64,000 nt of DNA from Novilysobacter_A longmucuonensis (GTDB taxonomy: Bacteria; Pseudomonadota; Gammaproteobacteria; Xanthomonadales; Xanthomonadaceae), in contig NZ_JBJMAW010000002.1 in NCBI RefSeq assembly GCF_046600735.1, positions 62,001-126,000 of the forward strand. The letters run 5' to 3'. The position numbers and the translations under genes are program-made. Of the stretch, positions 1-8,696 are shown piece by piece. Every line of letters starts with the position of its first letter. Positions within the stretch are counted from its first letter, which is position 1. The notes beneath the pieces were generated by a model. It saw only the letters and a program-made list of their open reading frames with translations, was not told the origin of the DNA and ran no database searches.

Positions 1-2504
1 CACTCGGTGTTGACGCGCACCTCGTCGACGTTCTCCTTGAAGCGACGCAGCGATTCCAGCTCGCCCTCGAAGATCACCGTGTTGTCGCGCAGCACGCGGA
101 TCGGCTTGCTGCGCTTGACCACGCCCTCGACCACCATCGAGCCTGCGACCGCGCCGAACTTGGAGCTGCGGAAGACTTCGCGGACCTCGGCGGTGCCGAT
201 GATGTCCTCGCGGATCTCCACGCCCAGGATGCCCGAGGCGACCTGCTTCACCTGGTCGATCACGTCATAGATGATCGAGAAGTAGCGCAGGTCCACGCCG
301 TTGGTCTCGATGAGTTTGCGCGCGGTCGCGTCGGCACGCACGTTGAAGCCGATGATGGTGGCCTTGGAGGTCGAGGCCAGTTGCGCGTCGGACTCGGTGA
401 TGCCGCCGACGCCGGATCCGATGACGTTGATGCGGATGGCCTCGGTCGACAGCGCGGTCAGCGCCTCGCGCAATGCCTGCACCGAGCCCTGCACGTCGGC
501 CTTTACGATCAGCGGCAGGCTGAGCTGGCCTTCGCCCTGGCCGAGCTGCGCCATGATGTCTTCCATGCGGTTGCCGCCCTGGGCCAGGCGCGACTCGCGG
601 CGCTTGCCCTCGCGCTGCTGGGCGACATCCTTGGCCAGGCGCTCGTCGTCGACCACGACGAAGTCGTCGCCGGCATCGGGCACGCCCGACAGGCCGAGCA
701 CCTGCACCGGGATCGACGGGCCGGCTTCCGGCACCTGCGAGCCGGTCTCGTCGAACAACGCGCGCACGCGGCCGTACTGCACGCCGCAGACCAGGTAGTC
801 GCCCTTCTTCAGCGTGCCCTGCTGGATCAGCACCGTGGCAACCGGGCCGCGGCCCTTGTCGAGCGCGGATTCGATGACCACACCGGCGGCGCGGCCTTCG
901 TGCACCGCCCGCAGTTCGAGATACTCGGCCTGCAGCGAGATCGCGTCGAGCAGCGAATCCACGCCGGCACCGGTTTTGGCCGACAGCTCGACGAACTGGA
1001 CGTCGCCGCCGAACTCCTCGGCGACCACTTCGTGCGCGAGCAGTTCGTTCTTGACCCGCGTCGGGTCGGCGTCGGCCTTGTCGATCTTGTTGACCGCGAT
1101 GATCAGCGGGACATTGGCGGCGCGTGCGTGCTGCACCGCCTCGACGGTCTGCGGCATCACGCCGTCGTCGGCCGCGACCACCAGCACCACGATGTCGGTG
1201 AGCTTGGCGCCGCGGGCGCGCATCGAGGAGAACGCCGCGTGACCCGGGGTATCCAGGAAGCTGATGACGCCCTTGTCGGTTTCGACGTGATACGCGCCGA
1301 TGTGCTGGGTGATGCCGCCCGCCTCGCCGGTGGCGACCTTGGTGCGGCGGATGAAGTCGAGCAGCGAGGTCTTGCCGTGGTCGACGTGGCCCATGATCGT
1401 GACCACCGGCGGACGCGTGGCCTTGTCGCCCTGTGCATCCTCGACGTGGGCGAGCAGTTCGTTCTCGACGTCGCCGGCATCGGCCCGTACCACGTTGTGG
1501 CCGAGCTCCTCGGTCACCAGCGCGGCGGTGTCGTGGTCGATGCTCTGGGTAATGGTCGCCATGACGCCCATCTTGAACAACGCCTTGACCACATCGCCGC
1601 CCTTGAGCGCCATCTTCTGGGCCAGGTCGGCCACGGTGATGGTGTCGCCGATCGCGACATCGCGCACGATCGGCGCGGTCGGGCGGGTGAAGCCGGTGCC
1701 CGAGCGCGACTGGTCGGCATGGCGACGCGGCTTGGCACGGCCGCGGGCACCGCTGGAGCGGCGCGCGCGGTCGGAGGCGCTCAGGTGCATCTGGCCGGCG
1801 AAGCGCTTGGTGCGGTCATCGTCCTCGACGCCGGCGGCCATGACATGCGAGCCACGGGTCTTGTGCCGCGGCGCGCCGCGGTCCTCGGTCCGGGGCGCGG
1901 CGGGCGGCTTGGGATGGCCGTGGCCGTGGGTGGCAGCGGCGGCCTTGCGTGCCGGATCGTCCTCACCGGCCAGCGCACTGGCGTCGGCGGCTGCAGCCGC
2001 AGCGGCGTCGGCAACCTTGCGGCTCTCGGCCTCCACGGCCTCGCGCTTGACCCGCGCGGCTTCCTCGACCCGCCGTTTGTCGGCGTCGGCCAGGGCCTGC
2101 TGCTCGGCCAGGTTGCGCTGCTTGGATTCCTCCAGCTTGCGCAGGATCTCGGCGCGCTCGTCGGTGGGCGCCGCCTGGTTCTCGTCGGAACGGACCAGGG
2201 TCACCTTCTTGCGCACGACCACATCGACCGTGGAGCGCGGTGTCTTGCCGCCACCGACGCTGATTTCCTGCTTGCGGCTACGGCTCAGGGTGATCTTCTT
2301 CGGCGCATCACCCTCTTCGGCCGGCTTGTCGGCCTTGCCGTGGGTGCGGCGGAGGAAGCCGAGCAGCTTGACCTTCTCGGTGCTGGTGACGACCTGGTCG
2401 GGGCCGCTGAACTTCATGCCGGCCTCGGCCAGCTGTTCCAGCAACTTCTCGACCGGCGTGTTCACCAGTTCGGCCAGCTTGCGGATGGTGGTTTGCTGCG
2501 ACAT
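1..2504 (-). CDS. infB: Translation initiation factor IF-2 (3' end outside the window)
   Basis: GTPase that places initiator fMet-tRNA on the 30S subunit and promotes subunit joining; cytoplasmic. About 834 codons are visible and the end of the C-terminal fMet-tRNA-binding region lies beyond the left edge. In order: an IF2_N module (about residues 1-55, starting MSQQTTIRKLAELV), a long charged Ala/Lys/Arg-rich linker, a second IF2_N-like helical segment near 300-345, then the G domain with GHVDHGKT (from about 371), DTPGH (about 418) and NKID (about 470). The ATG start fits the family N-terminus. It follows nusA by about 110 bp and is the last visible gene of the metY-rimP-nusA-infB cluster, the order also found in E. 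coli. Confidence 0.97.
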   Translation of the reverse strand, partial: MSQQTTIRKLAELVNTPVEKLLEQLAEAGMKFSGPDQVVTSTEKVKLLGFLRRTHGKADKPAEEGDAPKKITLSRSRKQEISVGGGKTPRSTVDVVVRKKVTLVRSDENQAAPTDERAEILRKLEESKQRNLAEQQALADADKRRVEEAARVKREAVEAESRKVADAAAAAAADASALAGEDDPARKAAAATHGHGHPKPPAAPRTEDRGAPRHKTRGSHVMAAGVEDDDRTKRFAGQMHLSASDRARRSSGARGRAKPRRHADQSRSGTGFTRPTAPIVRDVAIGDTITVADLAQKMALKGGDVVKALFKMGVMATITQSIDHDTAALVTEELGHNVVRADAGDVENELLAHVEDAQGDKATRPPVVTIMGHVDHGKTSLLDFIRRTKVATGEAGGITQHIGAYHVETDKGVISFLDTPGHAAFSSMRARGAKLTDIVVLVVAADDGVMPQTVEAVQHARAANVPLIIAVNKIDKADADPTRVKNELLAHEVVAEEFGGDVQFVELSAKTGAGVDSLLDAISLQAEYLELRAVHEGRAAGVVIESALDKGRGPVATVLIQQGTLKKGDYLVCGVQYGRVRALFDETGSQVPEAGPSIPVQVLGLSGVPDAGDDFVVVDDERLAKDVAQQREGKRRESRLAQGGNRMEDIMAQLGQGEGQLSLPLIVKADVQGSVQALREALTALSTEAIRINVIGSGVGGITESDAQLASTSKATIIGFNVRADATARKLIETNGVDLRYFSIIYDVIDQVKQVASGILGVEIREDIIGTAEVREVFRSSKFGAVAGSMVVEGVVKRSKPIRVLRDNTVIFEGELESLRRFKENVDEVRVNTE

Positions 2505-2614
2505 TCGGTTTCCGTGTCCTGTGGCGTGGGCCGGGGCCCGCGCGTAATGGTGCATTCTAACGGCTGGCGCCCTGAACGGGATTCAAGAGCCGATCTGTCC
2601 GGACGTATTTGCCT

Positions 2615-4102
2615 TTATTCGAACCAGTGCTTGCGCGCTTCCATGATCAGGGCGGCGGCGCGTGCTTCGTCGACGTCGTCCAGATCGACGATCTCGTCGA
2701 CCGCGAGGTCGGCCAGGTCGTCACGGGTGACCACGCCGCGCGCCGCTAGCGCGTAGGCGGTGGCCTCGTCCATGCCTTCCAGCGACAGCAGGTCCTCGGA
2801 GGGCTGGTGCTCGTCGAGCTCCTCCTCGGCCGCCAGCGCCTGGTTGAGCAACGCGTCACGCGCACGTGCGCGCAGCTCCTCGACGATGTCCTCGTCGAAG
2901 CCCTCGACCGCGAGCAGCTCGCCGACCGGCACGTAGGCGATTTCCTCGACCGTGCTGAAGCCTTCCGACACCAGGATGTCGGCGATCTCCTCGTCGACTT
3001 CGAGCTTGTCGATGAACAGCGCGCGCGCGGTGGCCTGCTCGGCATCCGACTTCTCGGTGACCTGGTCCTGGGTCATCACGTTGAGCTGCCAGCCGGCCAG
3101 CCGGCTGGCCAGGCGCACGTTCTGGCCGCCCTTGCCGATCGCCTGCGCGAGGCGGTCCTCGGCGACCGCCAGATCCATCGAATGCTTGTCTTCGTCGACC
3201 ACGATCGACTGCACCTCGGCCGGTGCCATCGCGTTGATCACGAACTGCGCCGGGTTGTCCGACCACAGCACGATGTCGACCCGCTCGCCGTTGAGCTCGT
3301 TGCTCACCGCCTGCACGCGCGAGCCGCGCATGCCGATGCAGGCGCCGATCGGATCGGTGCGGTTGTCGTGGGCGAGCACCGCGATCTTGGCGCGGTCGCC
3401 GGGGTCGCGCGCGCATCCCATGATGGAGACCAGGCCCTGGCCGACTTCCGGCACTTCGAGCTTGAACAGCTCCATCATGAATTCCGGCGCGGCGCGGCTG
3501 ATGAACAGCTGCGGGCCACGCGGCTCGGGACGCACGTCGTAGAGGTAACCGCGGACGCGGTCGCCGGCGCGCAGCACGTCGCGCGGGATGCCCCGGTCCT
3601 TGGAGATGATCGCCTCGGCGTTGCCGCCCAGGTCGACGTAGATGTTGCCGCGCTCCACGCGCTTGACGATGCCGGTGACCAGCTCGCCGACCCGGTCCTT
3701 CCACTGGTCGATCACCTGGGCGCGCTCGGCCTCGCGCACCCGCTGCACGATGACCTGCTTGGCGGCCTGGGCGGCAATGCGTCCGAAGTCCGGGTTTTCG
3801 ATCTGTTCCTCGATGAAGTCGCCGACCTCCACGCCCTCGACCTCGTCGATCGCGTCCATCAGGCGCAGCTGGCGGTCGGGCGACTCCATCACCACGTCGT
3901 CGGCGACCACCTCCATGCGGCGGAACGTCTCGTAGCTGCCGTCCTTGGGATCGATCGCGACGCGTACCAGCACGTCCTCGTCGTGGTAGCGCTTCTTCGC
4001 GGCCGACGCCAGCGCAGCCTCGATCGCATCGAAGATCACCTCGCGCGGGACGCCTTTCTCGTTCGCGACCGCATCGACGACCAGCAACAATTCCTTGCTC
4101 AT
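2615..4102 (-). CDS. nusA: Transcription termination/antitermination factor NusA
   Basis: RNA polymerase-binding factor controlling pausing, Rho-dependent and intrinsic termination and rRNA antitermination. The 495-residue product has the usual layout: RNAP-binding N-terminal domain (about 1-125), S1 domain (about 138-200, GNIYVDLGGNAEAI), KH1 with GACIGMRG (253-260), KH2 with AIGKGGQNVR (321-330), and two C-terminal helix-hairpin-helix acidic repeats from about 370. Length and domains are normal for proteobacteria. The start lies 4 bp after the rimP stop, so the two are almost certainly co-transcribed and probably translationally coupled. Confidence 0.98.
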   Translation of the reverse strand: MSKELLLVVDAVANEKGVPREVIFDAIEAALASAAKKRYHDEDVLVRVAIDPKDGSYETFRRMEVVADDVVMESPDRQLRLMDAIDEVEGVEVGDFIEEQIENPDFGRIAAQAAKQVIVQRVREAERAQVIDQWKDRVGELVTGIVKRVERGNIYVDLGGNAEAIISKDRGIPRDVLRAGDRVRGYLYDVRPEPRGPQLFISRAAPEFMMELFKLEVPEVGQGLVSIMGCARDPGDRAKIAVLAHDNRTDPIGACIGMRGSRVQAVSNELNGERVDIVLWSDNPAQFVINAMAPAEVQSIVVDEDKHSMDLAVAEDRLAQAIGKGGQNVRLASRLAGWQLNVMTQDQVTEKSDAEQATARALFIDKLEVDEEIADILVSEGFSTVEEIAYVPVGELLAVEGFDEDIVEELRARARDALLNQALAAEEELDEHQPSEDLLSLEGMDEATAYALAARGVVTRDDLADLAVDEIVDLDDVDEARAAALIMEARKHWFE

Positions 4103-4106
4103 CTCG

Positions 4107-4856
4107 TTACTCCGCCGGGGTCGGCTTATCGGCCGCCGGCTTGTTGGTGGGGGGCTTTGTGGTTGAAGGCTTCCCGGCTGAATGCCCGGGTTGCTTGTCG
4201 CCGGTCCGCTCGGGACGTGCCGGCTTGTCGTTCTTCGGACGCGTCTGGCCAGCCTTGCCAGGCTTGGTCGACGCCAGTCCGAGCGCGGCCCAATCGGGGA
4301 TCAGCCGCGCCTTGTCGATGTTGTCGGCCTCGGCAACAAACTCGTTGCCGTCGACCAGGAACGTGATCGCGCTGCCTTCGATCCTCGCGATCTTGCCCTG
4401 CAGGCGGCGACGGCCATCCTGCGGCAGCTTCAGCGTGACCTTGGCCGACTCGCCCAGAAAACGCTGGAAATGCCCGAGCGTGAACAACGGACGGTCGATG
4501 CCCGGCGACGACACCTCCAGCGTGTAGTTGCCGCTGATCGGGTCCTCGACGTCGAGCAGCGCCGACACCTCGCGACTGACTGCCTCGCAGTCCTCGATCG
4601 AGACCGAGCGCGGCTCGACGTTGGCGTCGGGCGCGTCGCCCGAGGGCTCGATGTCTGCCTCGGACGCCTCGCCCGAGGGCTTGACGTCAGCGTTGGGCGC
4701 CTCGCCCGAGGGCTCGGCGGCGGCGGGTACGTCGATGTACAGCCGCAGCACCGCACCGCCCGGAGACGGCAAGTACTCCGCGCCCAGCAGCTCGACGCCC
4801 AGCGACGTCACCGTCGGGGTCAGCAGTTGGGCAATCTCGGTAGCTTTGTCCGTCAC
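4107..4856 (-). CDS. rimP: Ribosome maturation factor RimP, with repeat insertion and long tail
   Basis: Factor for 30S subunit maturation, acting in the cytoplasm; conserved directly upstream of nusA. I take the GTG start (VTDKATEIAQLLTPTV) because AAGGAG lies 10 nt upstream and this is where family members begin; the open frame runs further upstream but that extension looks non-coding. The 249-residue product is longer than the usual 150-200. After the core segment VELLGAEYLPSPGG it carries three tandem copies of an 11-residue unit (residues 49-81), then resumes with SVSIEDCEAVSREVSALLD and SSPGIDRPLF. The last ~55 residues are a Lys/Pro-rich low-complexity tail. The fold should hold because the insertion lies in a loop of the N-terminal domain (inference). 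Confidence 0.95.
   Translation of the reverse strand: MTDKATEIAQLLTPTVTSLGVELLGAEYLPSPGGAVLRLYIDVPAAAEPSGEAPNADVKPSGEASEADIEPSGDAPDANVEPRSVSIEDCEAVSREVSALLDVEDPISGNYTLEVSSPGIDRPLFTLGHFQRFLGESAKVTLKLPQDGRRRLQGKIARIEGSAITFLVDGNEFVAEADNIDKARLIPDWAALGLASTKPGKAGQTRPKNDKPARPERTGDKQPGHSAGKPSTTKPPTNKPAADKPTPAE
4614..4712 (-). repeat. Three in-frame 33-bp tandem repeats inside rimP
   Basis: Three consecutive 33-bp units encode PSGEAPNADVK, PSGEASEADIE and PSGDAPDANVE. They differ at scattered positions, so the expansion is not brand new. The repeat adds an acidic, Pro/Gly-containing loop between the first beta strands of RimP. Confidence 0.9.
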
Positions 4857-5096
4857 TCGCTCGAAACTCCTTGCGGTGGTTGCGGCCCTAAGGTCCTGGT
4901 CCTGCCGTAGTTCTGTCGCAATTGCGCCTTGGTCCTGAGCAGCCTCGGAACAGACCCCGACACCCAATACTTGAACCGCCCCCTGCGGAAACGACAAAGG
5001 GCCCGATGGGCCCCTTGTCCGGTACTGCTGGATTTCGGCGTGACCGCGCGAGCAGAGCGCGATCACCAAGCCCTGTCTCTGGCGAGACACGCCGGC
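4857..5096 (-). other. rimP leader region, no gene
   Basis: Spacer between the metY terminator and rimP. It contains a strong GC hairpin at 4993-5019 (GACAAAGGGCCC, loop GAT, GGGCCCCTTGTC) with no T-tract on either strand, so it is a leader structure rather than a clear terminator. An open frame runs through it in phase with rimP but has no family similarity and lies upstream of the well-placed GTG. I found no convincing promoter by eye. Confidence 0.5.
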
Positions 5097-5125
5097 AAAA
5101 AAAGAAAGCCTCGTGAGAGGCTTTC
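5097..5125 (-). terminator. Intrinsic terminator after initiator tRNA
   Basis: On the minus strand a perfect 9-bp stem GAAAGCCTC/GAGGCTTTC with a 4-nt loop is followed by seven T residues. It lies about 40 nt after the tRNA 3' end, as expected for a metY transcript terminator; read-through would be needed for metY to feed rimP. Confidence 0.85.
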
Positions 5126-5165
5126 AGCGGTATCGCCGGAAGTGCGCGACGCCTTTGCCGAAGCA

Positions 5166-5242
5166 TGGTAGCGGGGGCAGGATTTGAACCTGCGACCTTC
5201 GGGTTATGAGCCCGACGAGCTGCCAGACTGCTCCACCCCGCA
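5166..5242 (-). tRNA. metY: Initiator tRNA-fMet (CAT)
   Basis: A 77-nt tRNA with encoded CCA. The anticodon loop is CTCATAA and the anticodon stem has the three consecutive G-C pairs (GGG/CCC) typical of initiator tRNAs. The acceptor stem has a mismatch at 1-72, the other initiator hallmark, but as U1-U72 rather than the C1-A72 of E. coli. The position directly upstream of rimP-nusA-infB matches E. coli metY. Confidence 0.97.
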
Positions 5243-5253
5243 TCAGGCCGATC

Positions 5254-5282
5254 ATGATAACGGCGGTCTCGGATTCGCGCAA
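5254..5282 (-). promoter_or_regulatory. Sigma-70 promoter of the initiator tRNA
   Basis: On the minus strand TTGCGC and TATCAT are separated by exactly 17 bp, with the tRNA 5' end about 11 nt after the -10. The G+C-rich stretch between -10 and tRNA (GATCGGCC) resembles a stringent discriminator. Assigned by eye from consensus and position. Confidence 0.65.
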
Positions 5283-5342
5283 GCCTGAACGCGCTTTTTT
5301 TGCATATGACCAGAGCGCCGCACGTCCCCTGAGCTGCGAACC

Positions 5343-5417
5343 GTAGGAGCAGCTTCAGCCGCGATCTGAAATTGGACGAGCAACCATGCATCCGATCGCG
5401 GCTGAAGCCGCTCCTAC
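5343..5417. repeat. REP (SMAG-like) inverted pair, GTAGGAGC family
   Basis: GTAGGAGCAGCTTCAGCCGC and its inverted copy (GCGGCTGAAGCCGCTCCTAC) face each other across about 30 bp. This is the most frequent repeat family of the window, found also at 17451, 28435, 38141, 39327, 60477 and 61510. It resembles the GTAG-headed REP/SMAG elements of Stenotrophomonas. Confidence 0.85.
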
Positions 5418-5426
5418 AAAAGACTC

Positions 5427-5553
5427 GTAGGGTGGGCACGCGGTCCGCGCCCACCGTTGCGACCACCGGGCGGTGGGCACAAAATCGTGCCCAACCTACG
5501 CACTCGCAGGCCGCGCAGCGGCCGACTTACAGCGAGCGCAGCGAGCGACCTAC
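5427..5553. repeat. Two more GTAG-headed palindromes abutting nuoN
   Basis: The first element (5427-5499) runs from GTAGGGTGGGCACG to CGTGCCCAACCTAC with inner GGTGGGCAC/GTGCCCACC arms. The second (about 5519-5553) reads, on the nuoN strand, GTAGGTCGCTCGCTGCGCTC. With the REP pair at 5343 they form a train of three different repeats filling the nuoN-metY spacer. The TAG of the last head is the nuoN stop codon. No gene is visible in the remaining 5243-5549 spacer. Confidence 0.7.
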
Positions 5554-6992
5554 GCGAAGGCGCGCTGGCACCAGGCCATGATCGGGCTCCAGGCAAAGCC
5601 CAGCGCCAGCAGCGCGAGCGCATTGACGCCGAAGGTGATGCGCAGCGGGCGATCGGCGCTCGGCGCCGGCACGTCGCCTGCGGGCTCGTCGAAGTACATC
5701 GCCTTGATCACGCGCAGGTAGTAGAACGCGCCGATCACGGTGAACACCACGCCGACCACCGCCAGCCACAGCATGCCCCCGTCGAGCGCGGCACGCAGCA
5801 CCGCCAGCTTCGCCCAGAAGCCCAGGAACGGCGGCACGCCGGCGAGCGAGGCCATGATGCACAGCACCAGCCCGGCCAGCCACGGGCTGCGCGCGTTGAG
5901 GCCGTTGAAGTCCTCCACCCGGTCGGCCTCGAAGCCCTTGCGCGAGAACACCACGATCGCGCCGAAGGCCGCGGCGGTGCTCAGTGCGTACGTCAGCGAA
6001 TAGAACATCGCCGCGGAGAAACCCTGCGCACTGCCCCCGGCCAGCCCCATGAACAGGAAGCCGACATGCGAGATGCTCGAGTACGCCAGCAGGCGCTTGA
6101 GGTTGTCCTGCATCAGCGCGCCAAGGTTGCCGATCACCAGCGAGATCACCGCCAGCCCGGCGAGCATCATGCGCCAGTGATCATCCAGCGGACCGGCGGC
6201 CGACTCCAGCAGGCGGTAGGCCATGCCGAACGAAGCCAGGCTCGGCGCGGCGGCGATGAAGATGGTGATCGCGGTCGGGGCGCCGTGGTAGACGTCGGGC
6301 AGCCACATGTGGAACGGCGCGGCACCAAACTTGAACGCGATGCCCGCGACCATGAACACCACCCCGGTGACCAGCATCGTGGAGGTCGGGCCGGCCTGCG
6401 CGGCCGCCGCAATCGTCGCCAGGTCCAGCGACCCGGTCGCACCGTAGACCAGCGACATGCCGTACAGCAGCAACCCCGAGGCGAGCGCGCCGAGCACGAA
6501 ATACTTGATGCCCGCCTCCGAGGCGATCGGGCTGTCGCGGTCGGTGACCACCAGCGCGTACGAGCACAGCGCCAGCATCTCCAGGCCGACATAGACCATC
6601 ACCAGCGAGTTGGCCGAGACCAGGAGCATCATGCCGAGCACCGCGAACAGCATCAGGATCGAAACCTCGCCCTTGTACAGGCCGCGCTCGCGCAGGTAAG
6701 GCCAGGCGTAAATCATCGATATCGCCGCGACCAGGCCGATGCCGACCTTCAGCACGTCCGCCGCGGTGTCGCGCACGAACATCCCGCCCAGGATCGTGCC
6801 CTGCCCGCCGACGCCGCTGGCGATCAGCGCCACCGCGACCAGCAGCAGCGCTACCGACGCCAGGTGCGTGATCACGCGGCGACGCTCATCCAGGAACAGG
6901 TCAAGCATCAGCAGCGCAAAAGCGCCGACCACCAGCACCAGCTCGGGCAGCAATGGCATCAGTTCGGCGGCGGAACGTACGGGCATGATCAT
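5550..6992 (-). CDS. nuoN: NADH-quinone oxidoreductase subunit N
   Basis: Antiporter-like membrane subunit of complex I, one of three (L, M, N) thought to move protons. The 480-residue product has about 14 hydrophobic helices and the family stretches DNLKRLLAYSSISHVGFLFMG and FKFGAAPFHMWLPDVYHGAP, with the conserved lysines of the proton channel. Length is normal. It is the last gene of the nuo operon; its TAG stop is formed by the head of a GTAG repeat. About 145 bp separate it from nuoM, more than is usual inside nuo operons, and that spacer holds repeats. Confidence 0.97.
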   Translation of the reverse strand: MIMPVRSAAELMPLLPELVLVVGAFALLMLDLFLDERRRVITHLASVALLLVAVALIASGVGGQGTILGGMFVRDTAADVLKVGIGLVAAISMIYAWPYLRERGLYKGEVSILMLFAVLGMMLLVSANSLVMVYVGLEMLALCSYALVVTDRDSPIASEAGIKYFVLGALASGLLLYGMSLVYGATGSLDLATIAAAAQAGPTSTMLVTGVVFMVAGIAFKFGAAPFHMWLPDVYHGAPTAITIFIAAAPSLASFGMAYRLLESAAGPLDDHWRMMLAGLAVISLVIGNLGALMQDNLKRLLAYSSISHVGFLFMGLAGGSAQGFSAAMFYSLTYALSTAAAFGAIVVFSRKGFEADRVEDFNGLNARSPWLAGLVLCIMASLAGVPPFLGFWAKLAVLRAALDGGMLWLAVVGVVFTVIGAFYYLRVIKAMYFDEPAGDVPAPSADRPLRITFGVNALALLALGFAWSPIMAWCQRAFA

Positions 6993-7097
6993 CTGTGAAT
7001 CTCTTCGGAGCAGGTCAGTCGCTTGCTGCGCAAGCTGTCAGTCGGCTGCTGCGCAGCCTGTAAAACGGTCAGTCAAAGACGACCGCTGCTTTCTACT

Positions 7098-7142
7098 CAC
7101 TTCTCACTTCTCACTTCTCACAGCGCCGAAGGCGCGACCTAC
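7098..7142. repeat. CACTTCT heptamer array and GTAG palindrome in the nuoM-nuoN spacer
   Basis: CACTTCT is repeated three times plus a partial copy (7098-7121), followed by a small palindrome that reads GTAGGTCGCGCCTTCGGCGC on the nuoM strand. Its TAG is the nuoM stop codon. Near-duplicate GCTGCGCAGCCTGT strings lie just before (about 7020-7075). Confidence 0.75.
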
Positions 7143-8683
7143 AGCTTGGATCCGGCAATCTGCAGCGCCAGGTTGGCAATCGACGGCTCCATCAAGTCGG
7201 TCAGTGGCTTGGGCCACAGGCCGATCAGCAGCACGCCGGCGGCGAACACACCCAGCACGAATGTCTCGCGCGCGTTGATGTCCTTGAGCTCGGCGACATG
7301 CGCGTTGCCGACTTCGCCCCAGATCACCCGCTTGACCAGCCACAACGTGTAGGCGGCGCCGATGATCAGCGTGGTCGCCGCGGCGAACGCGATCAGCGGG
7401 TGCTTCTGGAAGCTCGCCAGGATCACCATGAACTCGCCGACGAAGCCCGAGGTGCCCGGCAGGCCCGCATTGGCCATCGCGAACAGCACGAACAACGCGG
7501 CGAACCACGGCATCACGTTGGCGACGCCGCCGTAGTCCTTGATCATGCGCGAGTGCATGCGGTCGTACAGGACGCCGACGCAGGTGAACATCGCCGCGGA
7601 AATGAAGCCGTGGCTGATCATCTGCACCATCGCGCCCTGCAGGCCCAGCCGCGCCGCGTCCATCTGGCCGTGGTCGCGCACCAGCCCGAACGCGATGAAG
7701 GTGCCCAGGGTGACGAAGCCCATGTGCGCGATCGACGAATACGCGATCAGCTTCTTCATGTCCTCCTGCACCAGCGCGACCAGGCCGACGTAGATCACCG
7801 CGATCAGGCTCATCGCGATCACCAGCCACGCCCACTCGTGCCCGGCGTCGGGCACGATCGGCAGGGTGAAGCGCAGGAAGCCGTAGCCGCCGATCTTCAG
7901 CATGATCGCCGCCAGCACCACCGAACCCGCGGTCGGTGCCTCGACGTGCGCATCCGGCAACCAGGTGTGCACCGGGAACATCGGCACCTTGACCGCGAAC
8001 GCGGCCAGGAACGCGAAGAAGATCCAGGTCTGCTCGGTGGCGCTGAGCTGCAACTGGTACAGGTCCGCCAGCTGCCAGCTGCCGCCCTTGAGGTACAGAT
8101 AGATCAGCCCGAGCAGCATGAACACCGAGCCGAGGAACGTGTACAGGAAGAACTTGACCGATGCATACACGCGCCGTGGGCCACCCCACACGCCGATGAT
8201 GATGAACATCGGAATCAGCATGGCCTCGAAGAACACGAAGAACAGCATCGCGTCGAGCGCGCTGAACACGCCGATCATCAGCCCTTCGAGGATCAGGAAT
8301 GCGGCGTAGTACTGGCTGACGCGCCTGTCGATCGAGGTCCAGGCACTGATCAGCACCAGCACCGAGGTCAGCGCGGTCAGCCCGATCAGCGCCACCGAGA
8401 TACCGTCGGCGCCGAGGCTGTAGCGGATGTCGTAGGCCGGGACCCAGGCGTGGTTCTCGGCGAACTGCATCGCCGCGCTGGCCATGTCGAACCCGGCCAG
8501 CAGCGGCACGCACAGCAGCAGCGTCGCCGCGGCGACCAGCGTGGCGAACCAGCGCGCGGCGTTGGCGCGTCCGTTGCCGAACGCGAGGGTGGCGAAGCCG
8601 CCGAGGATCGGCAGCCAGATGAGCAGGCTGAGGATCGGCAGGCCAAGCAGGGGGGAAGTGCCGTTCAAGGGCTCGGGAATCAC
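7139..8683 (-). CDS. nuoM: NADH-quinone oxidoreductase subunit M
   Basis: Antiporter-like complex I membrane subunit, 514 residues. Family features include FFVFFEAMLIPMFIIIGVWGG with the conserved glutamate in helix 5, FPVHTWLPDAHVEAPTAGSV, and DMKKLIAYSSIAHMGFV. About 14 transmembrane helices are expected. The start MIPEPLNGTSPLLGLP is 13 bp after nuoL. The C-terminus ends AGSKL and the TAG stop belongs to a repeat head. Confidence 0.97.
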   Translation of the reverse strand: MIPEPLNGTSPLLGLPILSLLIWLPILGGFATLAFGNGRANAARWFATLVAAATLLLCVPLLAGFDMASAAMQFAENHAWVPAYDIRYSLGADGISVALIGLTALTSVLVLISAWTSIDRRVSQYYAAFLILEGLMIGVFSALDAMLFFVFFEAMLIPMFIIIGVWGGPRRVYASVKFFLYTFLGSVFMLLGLIYLYLKGGSWQLADLYQLQLSATEQTWIFFAFLAAFAVKVPMFPVHTWLPDAHVEAPTAGSVVLAAIMLKIGGYGFLRFTLPIVPDAGHEWAWLVIAMSLIAVIYVGLVALVQEDMKKLIAYSSIAHMGFVTLGTFIAFGLVRDHGQMDAARLGLQGAMVQMISHGFISAAMFTCVGVLYDRMHSRMIKDYGGVANVMPWFAALFVLFAMANAGLPGTSGFVGEFMVILASFQKHPLIAFAAATTLIIGAAYTLWLVKRVIWGEVGNAHVAELKDINARETFVLGVFAAGVLLIGLWPKPLTDLMEPSIANLALQIAGSKL

Positions 8684-8696
8684 GTCGCGGTCCCTG

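Noticed and set aside
381..2756. Long open frame on the plus strand (about 790 codons) antisense to infB
   Set aside because: Composition artefact of a high-G+C gene on the other strand; His/Arg/Asp/Gly-rich translation with no family similarity, while infB reads perfectly on the minus strand.
4993..5019. Terminator between metY and rimP
   Set aside because: Strong stem but no T-tract on either strand; the real terminator is at 5097-5125.
4857..5090. N-terminal extension of rimP to 327 codons
   Set aside because: No ribosome-binding site or similarity; the internal GTG has AAGGAG at the right distance and matches the family start.
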